Positions 1 to 7,505 of a DNA stretch of 15,175 nucleotides are shown piece by piece. The stretch is from Oscillospiraceae bacterium (GTDB lineage Bacteria > Bacillota > Clostridia > Oscillospirales > Oscillospiraceae), in NCBI GenBank assembly GCA_009786775.1, contig WQRL01000004.1, positions 1 to 15,175 on the forward strand. Direction: 5' to 3'. Each line of letters begins with the position of its first letter. The first letter of the stretch is position 1. Both the position numbers and the translations under genes were made by a program. A model generated the notes under the pieces. That model did not search any database. It saw nothing but the letters and a program-made list of their open reading frames with translations, and was not told the origin of the DNA.

Positions 1-501
1 TTTGAGCTCACGAATTCCGTGGGGGTCAAGGCCAACCAGAGGCTCGTCGAATATAACCACTTTGGGGTCGGGCAAAATGGCACAGCATACACTGACTTTC
101 TGCTGCATACCCTTGGAGAGTTCCTTGCCCAGCTTATTTCTCTTATCATCCAGCTCAAAGCGCTCCAAAAGCGAGTCCGCCCTGCCGCGCCAGTTTTCAA
201 GTTTGTACGCCCGCGCCACAAATTCCAGATGTTCCTCTACTGTTAGCATTGGAAAAGGTGTGGGAAATTCAGGAACATAGCCCAGCATTTTTTTGGCTTC
301 CGTAGTGCGGTTGTCAATACCATCTATTGTAACCTCGCCATCAAAGCGCAAAAGCCCACATATTGACTTAATCAAAGTAGACTTACCCGCTCCGTTGGGC
401 CCCAACAAAATCGCTATTTCTCCTGAGTTAACCGTAAGGTTGATGCCGTCATTGGCAGTTAGTTTGCCATACTTTTTTACTAAATTTTTAACAATTACCA
501 T
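1..501 (-). CDS. ABC transporter ATP-binding protein, partial (C-terminus beyond window edge)
   Basis: This reading frame is open from an ATG at 501 to the window edge and gives 167 residues of a nucleotide-binding subunit. The Walker A motif GPNGAGKST lies at residues 34-42, the signature LSKGMQQK at 128-135, and Walker B VVIFDEP at 148-154, followed by the D-loop GLD. The LSKGM form of the signature and the 'GYVPEFPTPFPMLTVEEHLEF' type Q-loop region resemble the CcmA/ABC-2 exporter ATPases (drug, lantibiotic or polysaccharide export) rather than uptake ATPases. An AGGGG ribosome binding site lies about 8 bases upstream of the ATG. The partner permease would be expected to the left, outside the window. 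Substrate cannot be told. It is divergent from the zinc operon and shares its upstream region. Confidence 0.93.
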   Translation of the reverse strand, partial: MVIVKNLVKKYGKLTANDGINLTVNSGEIAILLGPNGAGKSTLIKSICGLLRFDGEVTIDGIDNRTTEAKKMLGYVPEFPTPFPMLTVEEHLEFVARAYKLENWRGRADSLLERFELDDKRNKLGKELSKGMQQKVSVCCAILPDPKVVIFDEPLVGLDPHGIRELK

Positions 502-536
502 GTGTTCTATCCCCTATTTACATAATGTCTTGATAG

Positions 537-566
537 AATATACCATACAATTGGATACATATGCAA
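537..566 (-). promoter_or_regulatory. Candidate sigma-A promoter for the leftward ABC ATPase gene
   Basis: On the minus strand a TTGCAT -35 box (566-561) is separated by 18 bases from a TATATT -10 box (542-537), about 36 bases upstream of the ATG at 501. This is read from sequence only. The AT-rich surroundings make chance matches possible. Confidence 0.45.
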
Positions 567-606
567 GCAGGCCAGGCAGAGCACACCATTTTAATTGAAT
601 TTTTCA

Positions 607-635
607 TTGAGAATTTCTACAGTTGCGTGTATAAT
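607..635 (+). promoter_or_regulatory. Sigma-A promoter of the zinc transport operon
   Basis: TTGAGA at 607-612 and a perfect TATAAT at 630-635 are separated by exactly 17 bases. The start codon of the znuA-type gene follows at 667, with an AAGGAG ribosome binding site at 655-660. I looked for a Zur-like dyad over this promoter and found only weak short inverted repeats, so zinc-dependent control is expected from the family but not shown here. Confidence 0.75.
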
Positions 636-666
636 GATTTGATTCCATTTATTTAAGGAGAACCCT

Positions 667-2244
667 ATGAAACGTATAATTGCTTTAATGCTATCTTTGC
701 TTATTCTCGCCGTGGTCACATTAGGCTGCGGAACTCCGGCTGCACAGGACGAAGCTAGAGGGGAAAGACTCAGCATTGTTTCGACAATTTTTCCGCAGTA
801 TGACTGGGTGCGTGAAATTCTTGGCGATGCCGCTGACGACTTCGACTTGACTCTAGTTATAAACAACAGGATTGATATGCACAGCTTTCAGCCATCTGTT
901 AGCGACATGGTCCGCATTTCAACCGCCGACCTGCTCATCTATGTTGGAGGCCACTCCGACGGCTGGGTGACTGACGCGCTGGCGCAGGCGGCAAATCCAG
1001 ATATGATTGTTATAAATCTGATGGACTTGCTGGGCCCTGATGCGCAGATTGAGCATCCTCACCACCACCATCACCATGATTGCGATGATGAGGATTGTGA
1101 ATATGATCATCACGGGCATCACCACCACGGACACCATCATGGACATCATCACCACCATGATGACGACTGCGACGATGAGGATTGCGACCACGAACACCAC
1201 GGGCATCATCATGGGCACCATCACCACCATGATGACGACTGCGACGATGAAGATTGCGACCACGAACACCACGGGCATCATCATGGACATCATCACCACC
1301 ATGATGACGACTGCGACGATGAAGATTGCGACCATGAGCATCATGGGCATCATCACGGACACCATCACCACCATGATGACGACTGCGATGACGAGGATTG
1401 CGACCACGAACATCACGGGCATCACCATGGACACCATCACCACCATGATGACGACTGCGACGATGAGGATTGCGACCATGAGCATCACGGCCATCACCAT
1501 GGACACCACCATCATCACCATGATGACGACTGCGAAGACGAGGATTGCGACCATGAGCATCACGGCCATCACCATGGACACCATCACCACCATGATGACG
1601 ACTGCGACGATGAAGATTGCGACCACGAGCATCACGGGCATCACCATGGACACCATCATCATCACCACCATGATGACTGTGACCATCACCACCATCACGG
1701 CGAAGCTGATGAACATGTCTGGCTTTCACTGCGTAACGCTCAGATTTTCACAACCGCCATCGCTGATGCGCTCACTACCCTATCACCAAGTCACGCCGAA
1801 GTGATTGCCGAAAATGTTACGGCTTACAATGCGCGGCTCCACGCACTGGATTTAGAGTATATCGCTGTTGTAAATGCAGCTGCGACAAACACTTTGCTTT
1901 TTGCCGACAGATTTCCGTTCCGCTACATGGTTGAGGACTATAATTTGAATTACTATGCGGCATTCCCCGGCTGCCACGCCGAGACCGAGGCCAGTTTTTC
2001 CACTATAATTTTCCTCGCTGGCAGAGTTGATTACTTGGGTCTGCACTCAGTCGTCGTAACAGAAAGCGCAAATCCGGCCATCGCAAATACCATAATCGAC
2101 AACTCAGGCTCCAATGCAGATAATGTGCTCGTCTTGGTTATGGATTCCATGCAGTCGAGCAACTCCGCCGACAGGGCCGCCGGCATTACCTATTATTCAA
2201 TTATGAGAGGTAACCTCACTGTACTTGCGGCAGCGCTGGGTTAG
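667..2244 (+). CDS. znuA: Zinc-type ABC transporter substrate-binding lipoprotein with hugely expanded His/Cys-rich metal-binding insert
   Basis: The product (525 residues) is a cluster A-I metal receptor (ZnuA/AdcA/TroA family) that delivers zinc or a similar ion to the permease encoded downstream. A lipoprotein signal peptide ends with TLGC, making Cys21 the likely lipid anchor. The N-lobe starts 'SIVSTIFPQYDWVREI', and the first metal ligand is His72 in MHSFQPS. Residues 130-344 form a low-complexity insert of about 215 residues with about 106 His and 17 Cys in seven near-identical units. Each has a core DDDCDDEDCDHE flanked by His/Gly runs. After it, His350 in DEHVWLS is the second ligand. 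The usual third His (FHDxF) is Ala413 in FADRFPFRY, as in a clostridial subgroup, and a GCHAETEAS motif carries Cys436-His437. Asp493 matches the C-lobe acidic ligand. Family members are usually about 300 residues with a His loop of some 20-30. Zinc is most likely; nickel, copper or manganese cannot be excluded. Confidence 0.93.
   Translation: MKRIIALMLSLLILAVVTLGCGTPAAQDEARGERLSIVSTIFPQYDWVREILGDAADDFDLTLVINNRIDMHSFQPSVSDMVRISTADLLIYVGGHSDGWVTDALAQAANPDMIVINLMDLLGPDAQIEHPHHHHHHDCDDEDCEYDHHGHHHHGHHHGHHHHHDDDCDDEDCDHEHHGHHHGHHHHHDDDCDDEDCDHEHHGHHHGHHHHHDDDCDDEDCDHEHHGHHHGHHHHHDDDCDDEDCDHEHHGHHHGHHHHHDDDCDDEDCDHEHHGHHHGHHHHHHDDDCEDEDCDHEHHGHHHGHHHHHDDDCDDEDCDHEHHGHHHGHHHHHHHDDCDHHHHHGEADEHVWLSLRNAQIFTTAIADALTTLSPSHAEVIAENVTAYNARLHALDLEYIAVVNAAATNTLLFADRFPFRYMVEDYNLNYYAAFPGCHAETEASFSTIIFLAGRVDYLGLHSVVVTESANPAIANTIIDNSGSNADNVLVLVMDSMQSSNSADRAAGITYYSIMRGNLTVLAAALG
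1144..1650 (+). repeat. In-frame tandem repeat, seven units of 72-75 bp, inside znuA
   Basis: Unit boundaries are 1144, 1216, 1288, 1360, 1432, 1504 and 1579. Six units are 72 bp and the sixth is 75 bp, with one extra His codon and one Asp-to-Glu change. A degenerate leading copy (1054-1143) and a truncated trailing copy (1651-1698) flank the array. Units differ mainly at third positions (CAT/CAC, GAT/GAC, GAG/GAA), so the DNA is nearly but not exactly repeated. All unit lengths are multiples of three, which keeps the frame whatever the copy number. Confidence 0.97.
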
Positions 2245-2259
2245 GAGGAAGGTTAGAAT

Positions 2260-2973
2260 ATGCCCCAATTAAGTTGTACTGACTTAACCCTTGGATATGA
2301 AGGCAAGCCAGTTATTTCCAATATAAATTTTGATGTGAATGCCGGCGACTATCTGTGCATTGTCGGCGAAAACGGCTCAGGTAAGAGCACACTGATGAAG
2401 TCCATACTAAGGCTCATCCCCCCGCTATCAGGGCAAATAACCGCCGGCAGCGGGCTGGCCGCAAACGAAATTGGCTACATGCCTCAACAGACTGCCGCAC
2501 AGAAGGACTTTCCGGCCTCTGTGCGGGAAGTCGTCCGCTCAGGCACGTTAAACCGAATCGGTTTCCGCCCATTTTACTCCACATGCGAAAAACATGCTGC
2601 CGATGCAAACATGAAAAGACTTGGGATCTCCCACCTCGCCGGGCGCTGCTACCGAGAACTCTCAGGCGGGCAGCAGCAGCGGGCACTTTTAGCCAGGGCG
2701 CTCTGTGCCACGCAGAAAATCCTTCTGCTTGACGAACCTGCGTCCGGCTTAGACCCCAATGCCTCATCTGAAATGTATGAGCTAATAAAAGGCCTCAACG
2801 ATAGCGGCATCACTATTATCATGATTTCCCATGATATCGAAGCCTCCGTCAAGTATGCCTCCCACATTTTGCATATCGGCAGCCAGTCCTCACTTTTCTT
2901 CGGAAGTATTTCCGACTACCGAGAAAGTGACGCAGGCCGCATTTATGCTGCGCAGCAAGGAGGTACAGCATGA
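2260..2973 (+). CDS. znuC: Zinc ABC transporter, ATP-binding subunit
   Basis: This 237-residue ATPase powers metal import by the adjacent permease. Walker A GENGSGKST is at residues 36-44, the Q-loop YMPQQ at 73-77, the signature LSGGQQQR at 134-141, Walker B ILLLDEP at 154-160, and the H-loop His in MISHD near 193. The LSGGQQQR signature and overall length match the ZnuC/AdcC/MntB group. The start codon has a strong GGAGGAAGG ribosome binding site just after the znuA stop, 15 bases upstream. The stop overlaps the ATG of the permease gene by ATGA at 2970-2973, so the two are translationally coupled. It could serve manganese instead of zinc, but the receptor upstream argues for zinc. Confidence 0.95.
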   Translation: MPQLSCTDLTLGYEGKPVISNINFDVNAGDYLCIVGENGSGKSTLMKSILRLIPPLSGQITAGSGLAANEIGYMPQQTAAQKDFPASVREVVRSGTLNRIGFRPFYSTCEKHAADANMKRLGISHLAGRCYRELSGGQQQRALLARALCATQKILLLDEPASGLDPNASSEMYELIKGLNDSGITIIMISHDIEASVKYASHILHIGSQSSLFFGSISDYRESDAGRIYAAQQGGTA

Positions 2974-3824
2974 TCGGAATGCTTAACCAATTGTCGGCGT
3001 ATTTCCAGTTCCCCTTCGTCCGCTATGCTATGATAGTCGGCGTTTTGATTGCCATGTGCTCATCGCTCTTAGGGGTTACTCTGGTACTAAAAAGGTACTC
3101 TTTCATCGGCTCAGGGCTTTCACATGTAGCTTTCGGCGCAACTGCAATAGCTGCTGCCATGAACCTTACAAACAATGTCCTGTTCGTGCTGCCTGTCACT
3201 ATTATCTGTGCCATTTTGCTGCTCCGCACGGGGCAAAACACCAAGATAAAGGGAGATGCTGCCATCGCCATGATTTCAGTCGGCACTTTGGCTATCGGCT
3301 ATCTCATAATGAATGTTTTCGCCGCATCGGCAAACCTCGCAGGTGATATCTGCACCATACTGTTCGGCGCTCTTTCAATCTTGACTCTCACGAGAACCGA
3401 AGTCTGGCTTAGCCTGGTGCTATCACTGGTTGTTATCGCTGTGTTTGTGCTGTTTTACAACAAGATATTCTCTGTGACCTTCGACGAGGACTTCGCCGCC
3501 GCCACAGGGAACAGGGCGAAGCTGTATAATCTTATACTGGCTGTAATCATAGCTCTTGTCATAGTGCTGGCTATGAATCTTGTAGGAGCACTGCTCATCT
3601 CCGCGCTGGTGATTTTCCCTGCAATGTCCGCCATGCGTGTATTCAAGACGTTTAAGGCTGTCACGGTTTGCAGCGTGATAGTTTCTGTGGCCTGTGCATC
3701 GCTGGGCATGCTGGCATCCATCCTCGCAGGAACGCCTGTCGGCTCAACCGTTGTGGCTGCAAATGTTTTGATTTTCATACTGTTTTGTATTGCAGGCCTG
3801 CTCACAAGGAGGGCAAAATCATGA
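2970..3824 (+). CDS. znuB: Zinc ABC transporter, membrane permease subunit
   Basis: This 284-residue protein of the ABC-3 family is strongly hydrophobic, with about eight or nine predicted membrane helices, and forms the metal channel with the ATPase. Family hallmarks visible are the N-terminal LGVTLVLKRYSFIGSGLSHV segment, which contacts the ATPase, and the 'NLVGALLISALVIFPAMSAMRV' segment near residues 196-217. The ATG lies in the ATGA overlap with the ATPase gene, with AAGGAGG a few bases upstream. Its own stop overlaps the start of the next lipoprotein gene in the same manner. Length is normal for the family. Confidence 0.95.
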   Translation: MIGMLNQLSAYFQFPFVRYAMIVGVLIAMCSSLLGVTLVLKRYSFIGSGLSHVAFGATAIAAAMNLTNNVLFVLPVTIICAILLLRTGQNTKIKGDAAIAMISVGTLAIGYLIMNVFAASANLAGDICTILFGALSILTLTRTEVWLSLVLSLVVIAVFVLFYNKIFSVTFDEDFAAATGNRAKLYNLILAVIIALVIVLAMNLVGALLISALVIFPAMSAMRVFKTFKAVTVCSVIVSVACASLGMLASILAGTPVGSTVVAANVLIFILFCIAGLLTRRAKS

Positions 3825-4387
3825 TTAAAAAATACACTTACTTACTTGCACCGCTGCTTCTCGTCCTGTTTCTCGCAGGATGCTCCGCAGACGCTGCTGC
3901 CACAGGCGAAGATGCCGTTGGCGCAGGAAATGCTGGCGCGCCTGCGGCTGCTGAAAACACCGGCAGCACAGGAAATGAAACCACTGCTATAGCTGGCGAA
4001 AACCCCGGTAATGCGGGAAGCGAAACCACGTCTGCGGCAAATGTGGATATTGATCTGACTGAGCTCAGCACCACAATGATGCAGGCGAGATTTCACCATA
4101 TCTTGTCCAATGCCGAAGATTACTTAGGTCAAACTATACGTGTCCGCGGTCAGTATCACAACATGCCTTTTGGAGATGAATACCTGCATTTTGTAATGAT
4201 TATCCCCGGGGATGAGTGCTGCCGCATGGGTTTTGAGTTTATGCGCGCGGGGGATTATGTTTATCCCGATGACTTCCCTGCCCAGTATGGAGCTCTTGAA
4301 ATCAAGGGTGTGCTCACCCGTGGCTTCGACGGTACATTCGGAAATTTCCTGTACTTGGCTGTCGATGATGTATTTATCATAGGATAA
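3821..4387 (+). CDS. Small lipoprotein with Cys-Cys motif, coupled to the zinc transport operon
   Basis: The start is the ATG at 3821 inside an ATGA overlap with the permease stop. An AAGGAGGG ribosome binding site precedes it, so a longer frame opening further upstream is not used. The product has 188 residues. A signal peptide ends with LAGC (Cys21 the lipid anchor), then comes a low-complexity Ala/Gly/Asn/Thr linker to about residue 75, then a compact domain of about 110 residues. That domain carries 'YLGQTIRVRGQY' followed by 'DECCRMGFEF', a pattern like an OB-fold and reminiscent of the C-terminal half of the DUF1980/TIGR03943 (YcgQ-like) proteins that sit in zinc-regulated loci of Firmicutes. 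This resemblance is from memory of motifs and not searched. Role unknown; an accessory of zinc capture at the membrane surface is inferred from the coupling. Confidence 0.85.
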   Translation: MIKKYTYLLAPLLLVLFLAGCSADAAATGEDAVGAGNAGAPAAAENTGSTGNETTAIAGENPGNAGSETTSAANVDIDLTELSTTMMQARFHHILSNAEDYLGQTIRVRGQYHNMPFGDEYLHFVMIIPGDECCRMGFEFMRAGDYVYPDDFPAQYGALEIKGVLTRGFDGTFGNFLYLAVDDVFIIG

Positions 4388-4413
4388 GGTGCGCAAGCTC
4401 GAAAGGATTAATT

Positions 4414-5250
4414 ATGACAGTTCTTCAAGCACTTTTGGCAGGAGTTATTCAAGGCATTACTGAGTTTCTTCCAGTTTCCAGCTCCGGCCATCTAGTTATT
4501 TTTCATGCACTGTTCGGTGAAGGCGAGGAATCCAACCTCGCTTTCACAGTGTTTTTGCACTTGGCGACACTTCTCTCCGTTTTCATAATGTTCCACAAGG
4601 ATATTTGGACATTAATCCGCGAATTTTTTGCCTCTATAGGGGATTTGCTCAAAGGCAAGCCTAATTTCAAGACTCCTGAGCGAAGGTTTCTCGTAATGGT
4701 AATTCTGGCCTCCATACCGACAGCAATTGTCGGCGGGCTAATTATGCTGCTGGGGCTGGACGACATACTCGAAAATATTTTTGTCGTGGCTGTAATGCTC
4801 ATTATCACCGCAGGGCTGATGTACCTCGTAGACAAAATGAACAAGGGCAAGTTCACTCAGGCAGACGCTCCATACAAGTCGTCATGGATGGTCGGCATTG
4901 CGCAGGGTATCGCGGTGCTCCCCGGACTCTCCCGGAGCGGCACAACGATTTTTGCGGGACTGCTCGGCGGGCTTACTAAGGAATTTGCCGTCAGGTTTTC
5001 ATTTATTTTGTCCATACCGACAATTTTGGGCGCGGGCCTTATTCAAATGATTGGTGTGGTGAGGTCTGACTATATAGAGCCCGACCTTTTCAGTTGGGCA
5101 GTAGGCTTTGTTGCGGCAACTATTTGCGGAATTTTCGCAATCAAGTTTATAAAGGTGCTTATCAAAAGCAGCAAGTTTTATATTTTCAGCATTTATTGCC
5201 TGCTGGCATCTGCACTGGCGTTTTTGATTGGCTTTGGGGTTATCGGATAA
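4414..5250 (+). CDS. uppP: Undecaprenyl-diphosphate phosphatase (BacA/UppP family)
   Basis: The enzyme hydrolyses undecaprenyl pyrophosphate to the monophosphate, recycling the lipid carrier for peptidoglycan and other wall polymers, and acts in the cytoplasmic membrane. The two catalytic signatures are present: GITEFLPVSSSGH at residues 14-26, with Glu17 and the Ser cluster, and LPGLSRSGTT at 169-178, with Arg174. Length (278 residues) is normal. A GAAAGGA ribosome binding site lies 6 bases before the ATG. It lies 26 bases after the lipoprotein gene with no terminator seen between them, so read-through from the zinc operon is possible. Overproduction of this family gives bacitracin resistance in some bacteria; nothing here shows that it is more than housekeeping. 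Confidence 0.96.
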   Translation: MTVLQALLAGVIQGITEFLPVSSSGHLVIFHALFGEGEESNLAFTVFLHLATLLSVFIMFHKDIWTLIREFFASIGDLLKGKPNFKTPERRFLVMVILASIPTAIVGGLIMLLGLDDILENIFVVAVMLIITAGLMYLVDKMNKGKFTQADAPYKSSWMVGIAQGIAVLPGLSRSGTTIFAGLLGGLTKEFAVRFSFILSIPTILGAGLIQMIGVVRSDYIEPDLFSWAVGFVAATICGIFAIKFIKVLIKSSKFYIFSIYCLLASALAFLIGFGVIG

Positions 5251-5319
5251 AAACAAGATGTTCTTTTAAGGTGTTCTTTCCCCGCCGGGTAATTTAATAC
5301 TTGGAAAGGTTGTGCGCGA

Positions 5320-6708
5320 GTGACTAGGAAACAGACCTCAGGAATCGTTATAACTTTGGCAATCTTCGTCATCATGTTCTTCATCCCCGAACAGGAGGGG
5401 CTCTCCCAGACCGGTATCAGAACAATCGCAATGATGCTTTCATTTCTGGTTATGCTTATAACCGGGCCGTTCCGTATTCTGCACATAAGTTTCTTCTATT
5501 TGGGGCTCATGCCTGTGCTGGGTGTCGCCCCAACATTTGGAGCAGCTTTGACTGGCGTGTCAAACCCTGTAATCCTGTTCGTTGTGGCATCTTTTGGTAT
5601 CTCAGCCGTGTTCACCACACTCCCGCTTTCCAGCCGCATTTTGGTGACACTGCTCCGCAGGTTCGGCAAGAATATCAAGCTCATGCTACTCGCCCTAATG
5701 ACAAGCATTGTCCTGTTGTCGGGCTTTGTGTCCAGCGTGCCCACCTGCGCCGTTTTCATGGGTATCGCACTGCGTTTCCTCGATCTATATGACAATCCCG
5801 AAGACAGGAAGCGTTCAGGCAGAGCTTTTATGATTGCCGTGCCCGTGGCCACAATGATCGGCGCTTTTATGACGCCTATCGGCAGCGCAATAAACTTACT
5901 TGTGCTCAACGAGCTATACATTCATACAGGCCTCACCATCCCATTTGTACATTGGATGGCCGCAGGCATACCCATCTCACTGGCCACGCTGCCGGTCGCC
6001 TGGTGGCTAATTTACAAAATTCACAAGCCCGCTGAAATCACACCTGAAATGGTAAACAAATTCATCGTCAGCTTGGATATTCCGAAAAAAATGACCTCAG
6101 CCGAGATTATTGCACTCATAATCACAGGTGTCATGATGGCTCTTTGGATAACCTCCTCATGGGTCAGCGCCATAAATATCATGGTGGTCACTTTGCTGGG
6201 CTGCTGCGTGCTATGTATCCCCAAGCTCAAAGTTTTGGACTTTGACACTTTCGCAAAAAGCATCGGCTGGGATTCTGTGTTTTTGATTGCAACGGTTATC
6301 TCCCTAGGCAACATGATGGTGCATAATGGCGTTAGTGAATTCATCGTGTCGGTTCTGCCTGTCCTGAGTGTGCCGACTCCGCTGCTCATAGCTTTTACAG
6401 CCACCTTGGTGTTTGCCATGCTGCTCATAATCCCCGTAGCACCGTCACTTGTAGTGATAATGAGCGCACCTCTCATAGCTCTGGCCATCGGCGCAGGTGC
6501 ATCCCCTGCCGTCGTACTTCTAGTGCTGGCCATCGCAGGTTGCGCCTGCTTCCTGCTGCCTCTGGACACGGTGCCTCTGCTAACATATGCTAAGGGTTAC
6601 TATTCCATACGGGATATGTTTGTAAGTTCCCTGCCCATACAAATTTTCATGATAATCGCCCTATCTATCTGGCTTACGGTAGCCGGATATGCTCTGGGCA
6701 TGGTCTGA
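5320..6708 (+). CDS. SLC13/DASS-like membrane anion symporter
   Basis: This is a 462-residue polytopic protein with about 12-13 hydrophobic segments. The start is taken as the GTG at 5320, with a GGAAAGG ribosome binding site at 5303-5309. An earlier GTG at 5312 runs into a stop at once. The pattern of two inverted halves, the SNPVILFVVASFGISAVF segment near residues 84-101 and the ending segment 'CACFLLPLDTVPLLTYAKGYYSIRDMF' match the divalent anion:Na+ symporter family (citrate, dicarboxylate, sulfate carriers). The canonical Ser-Asn-Thr substrate motifs are not literally present: the first reads SVPT (139-142) and the second APS (374-376), so substrate and ion coupling cannot be inferred. 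It lies 69 bases after uppP in the same direction and could be the last gene of the run. Confidence 0.8.
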   Translation: MTRKQTSGIVITLAIFVIMFFIPEQEGLSQTGIRTIAMMLSFLVMLITGPFRILHISFFYLGLMPVLGVAPTFGAALTGVSNPVILFVVASFGISAVFTTLPLSSRILVTLLRRFGKNIKLMLLALMTSIVLLSGFVSSVPTCAVFMGIALRFLDLYDNPEDRKRSGRAFMIAVPVATMIGAFMTPIGSAINLLVLNELYIHTGLTIPFVHWMAAGIPISLATLPVAWWLIYKIHKPAEITPEMVNKFIVSLDIPKKMTSAEIIALIITGVMMALWITSSWVSAINIMVVTLLGCCVLCIPKLKVLDFDTFAKSIGWDSVFLIATVISLGNMMVHNGVSEFIVSVLPVLSVPTPLLIAFTATLVFAMLLIIPVAPSLVVIMSAPLIALAIGAGASPAVVLLVLAIAGCACFLLPLDTVPLLTYAKGYYSIRDMFVSSLPIQIFMIIALSIWLTVAGYALGMV

Positions 6709-6739
6709 CCTTAATTTCTTTGCCTGAAGCGCAACATAA

Positions 6740-6790
6740 CCCCCGGCCGCACCTGCACAGCGACTGCTTGCAGGCACGGCTGGGGGCTTT
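6740..6790 (+). terminator. Hairpin terminator between converging genes
   Basis: A ten-pair outer stem (CCCCCGGCCG at 6740-6749 with CGGCTGGGGG at 6777-6786, one G-T pair) encloses a six-pair inner stem (CCTGCA at 6752-6757 with TGCAGG at 6769-6774). The downstream T content is modest (CTTTACTTT), so it may be an inefficient intrinsic terminator. It sits between the SLC13-like gene and the oppositely oriented HD-domain gene. Confidence 0.6.
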
Positions 6791-6810
6791 ACTTTGCCGT
6801 AAAGAGGTTT

Positions 6811-7413
6811 TTAATTTTCTATTTCAATTAACAGCCCTTTCTCCACATTTTCCTCAATAGCACTTTCAATCCATTGCCACAGGGCGGGAATTGCCGTTTT
6901 GACGGGTAACATGCGGTCGCGCACACGCTTCGTGGTTGCGTTAAACTTCACCCAAGCACTCCCCGTGCCGCTTCGATGGATAAGCTGAAATGACTGAAAC
7001 CTATCTACAGCCGAAGCATAAATTGCATCGGGCGTGCTCATCGCATCAAACTCTTCCCAAAGGCTGCGGTACTCCTGCGCCTGCTCTGCGGGCAGCAGTG
7101 CAAACAGCCTGTCAGCCGCTTCGCGCTCACGCTCTTGCTTGCCTATATTTGCGGCCACGTCTTGCGCAGGTGTGTCCCCTGCATAAATTTCGACTAAATC
7201 ATGTACTATTGCCATTTTAACCACACGGTCAATGTCCACTCCGTCAAGCACACAATGCTCAAACAAAGTCATTGCCATGAGTGCAAAATGCCATGAATGT
7301 TCAGCATTATTTTCATAGCGCGAGCCGTCAAGCAATGTCGTCTGGCGGAAAACCTGCTTCATTCCATCGGCTATTTCTAAAAATTCGAGTTGATTTTGAA
7401 GTCTTTGTGTCAT
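6811..7413 (-). CDS. HD-domain hydrolase, YfbR-like 5'-deoxynucleotidase family
   Basis: The 200-residue protein has the metal site of HD phosphohydrolases in order: His39 in NAEHSWH, His71-Asp72 in VHDLVEI, Glu75, Asp80 in AGD, and Asp137 in AVDRFQ. The compact single-domain layout matches the HD_3/YfbR group, which dephosphorylates (deoxy)nucleoside 5'-monophosphates in the cytoplasm. The precise nucleotide specificity cannot be told from sequence. An AAGGAAGG ribosome binding site precedes the ATG. It lies 92 bases downstream of rtcB on the same strand and may be cotranscribed with it; a 7-bp inverted repeat at 7434-7459 lies in the gap without a T-run. Confidence 0.85.
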   Translation of the reverse strand: MTQRLQNQLEFLEIADGMKQVFRQTTLLDGSRYENNAEHSWHFALMAMTLFEHCVLDGVDIDRVVKMAIVHDLVEIYAGDTPAQDVAANIGKQEREREAADRLFALLPAEQAQEYRSLWEEFDAMSTPDAIYASAVDRFQSFQLIHRSGTGSAWVKFNATTKRVRDRMLPVKTAIPALWQWIESAIEENVEKGLLIEIEN

Positions 7414-7505
7414 GGCTTTTCCTTCCTTATCTGTCCGCCTTGCATCTATAACAGGCGGAGCTTAACCGTTTGAGCGGCTGTATAGGATGAGTCCCTGATA
7501 GACCA

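Noticed and set aside
601..660. Zur-type operator over the zinc operon promoter
   Set aside because: Only short weak dyads (such as TGAA-TTT-TTCA) are visible; nothing resembling the known Firmicute Zur box well enough to call.
1144..1650. CRISPR-like array
   Set aside because: Units are contiguous, in frame and coding, with no unique spacers of constant length and no cas genes nearby.
919..1804. Long open frames on both strands across the His-coding repeat (up to 265 codons)
   Set aside because: They are by-products of the repeated CAT/CAC/GAT/GAC codons; their products are artificial Met/Val/Ile- or Arg/Asp/His-rich repeats without ribosome binding sites, while the znuA frame has a signal peptide and family domains on both sides.
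3668..3820. Extended N-terminus for the small lipoprotein
   Set aside because: The in-frame upstream part overlaps znuB in another frame; the signal peptide and ribosome binding site fix the start at 3821.
7434..7459. TCCGCCT/AGGCGGA inverted repeat as an rtcB terminator
   Set aside because: The stem is perfect over 7 bp but has a 12-base loop and no T-run on the minus strand; not supported as a terminator.
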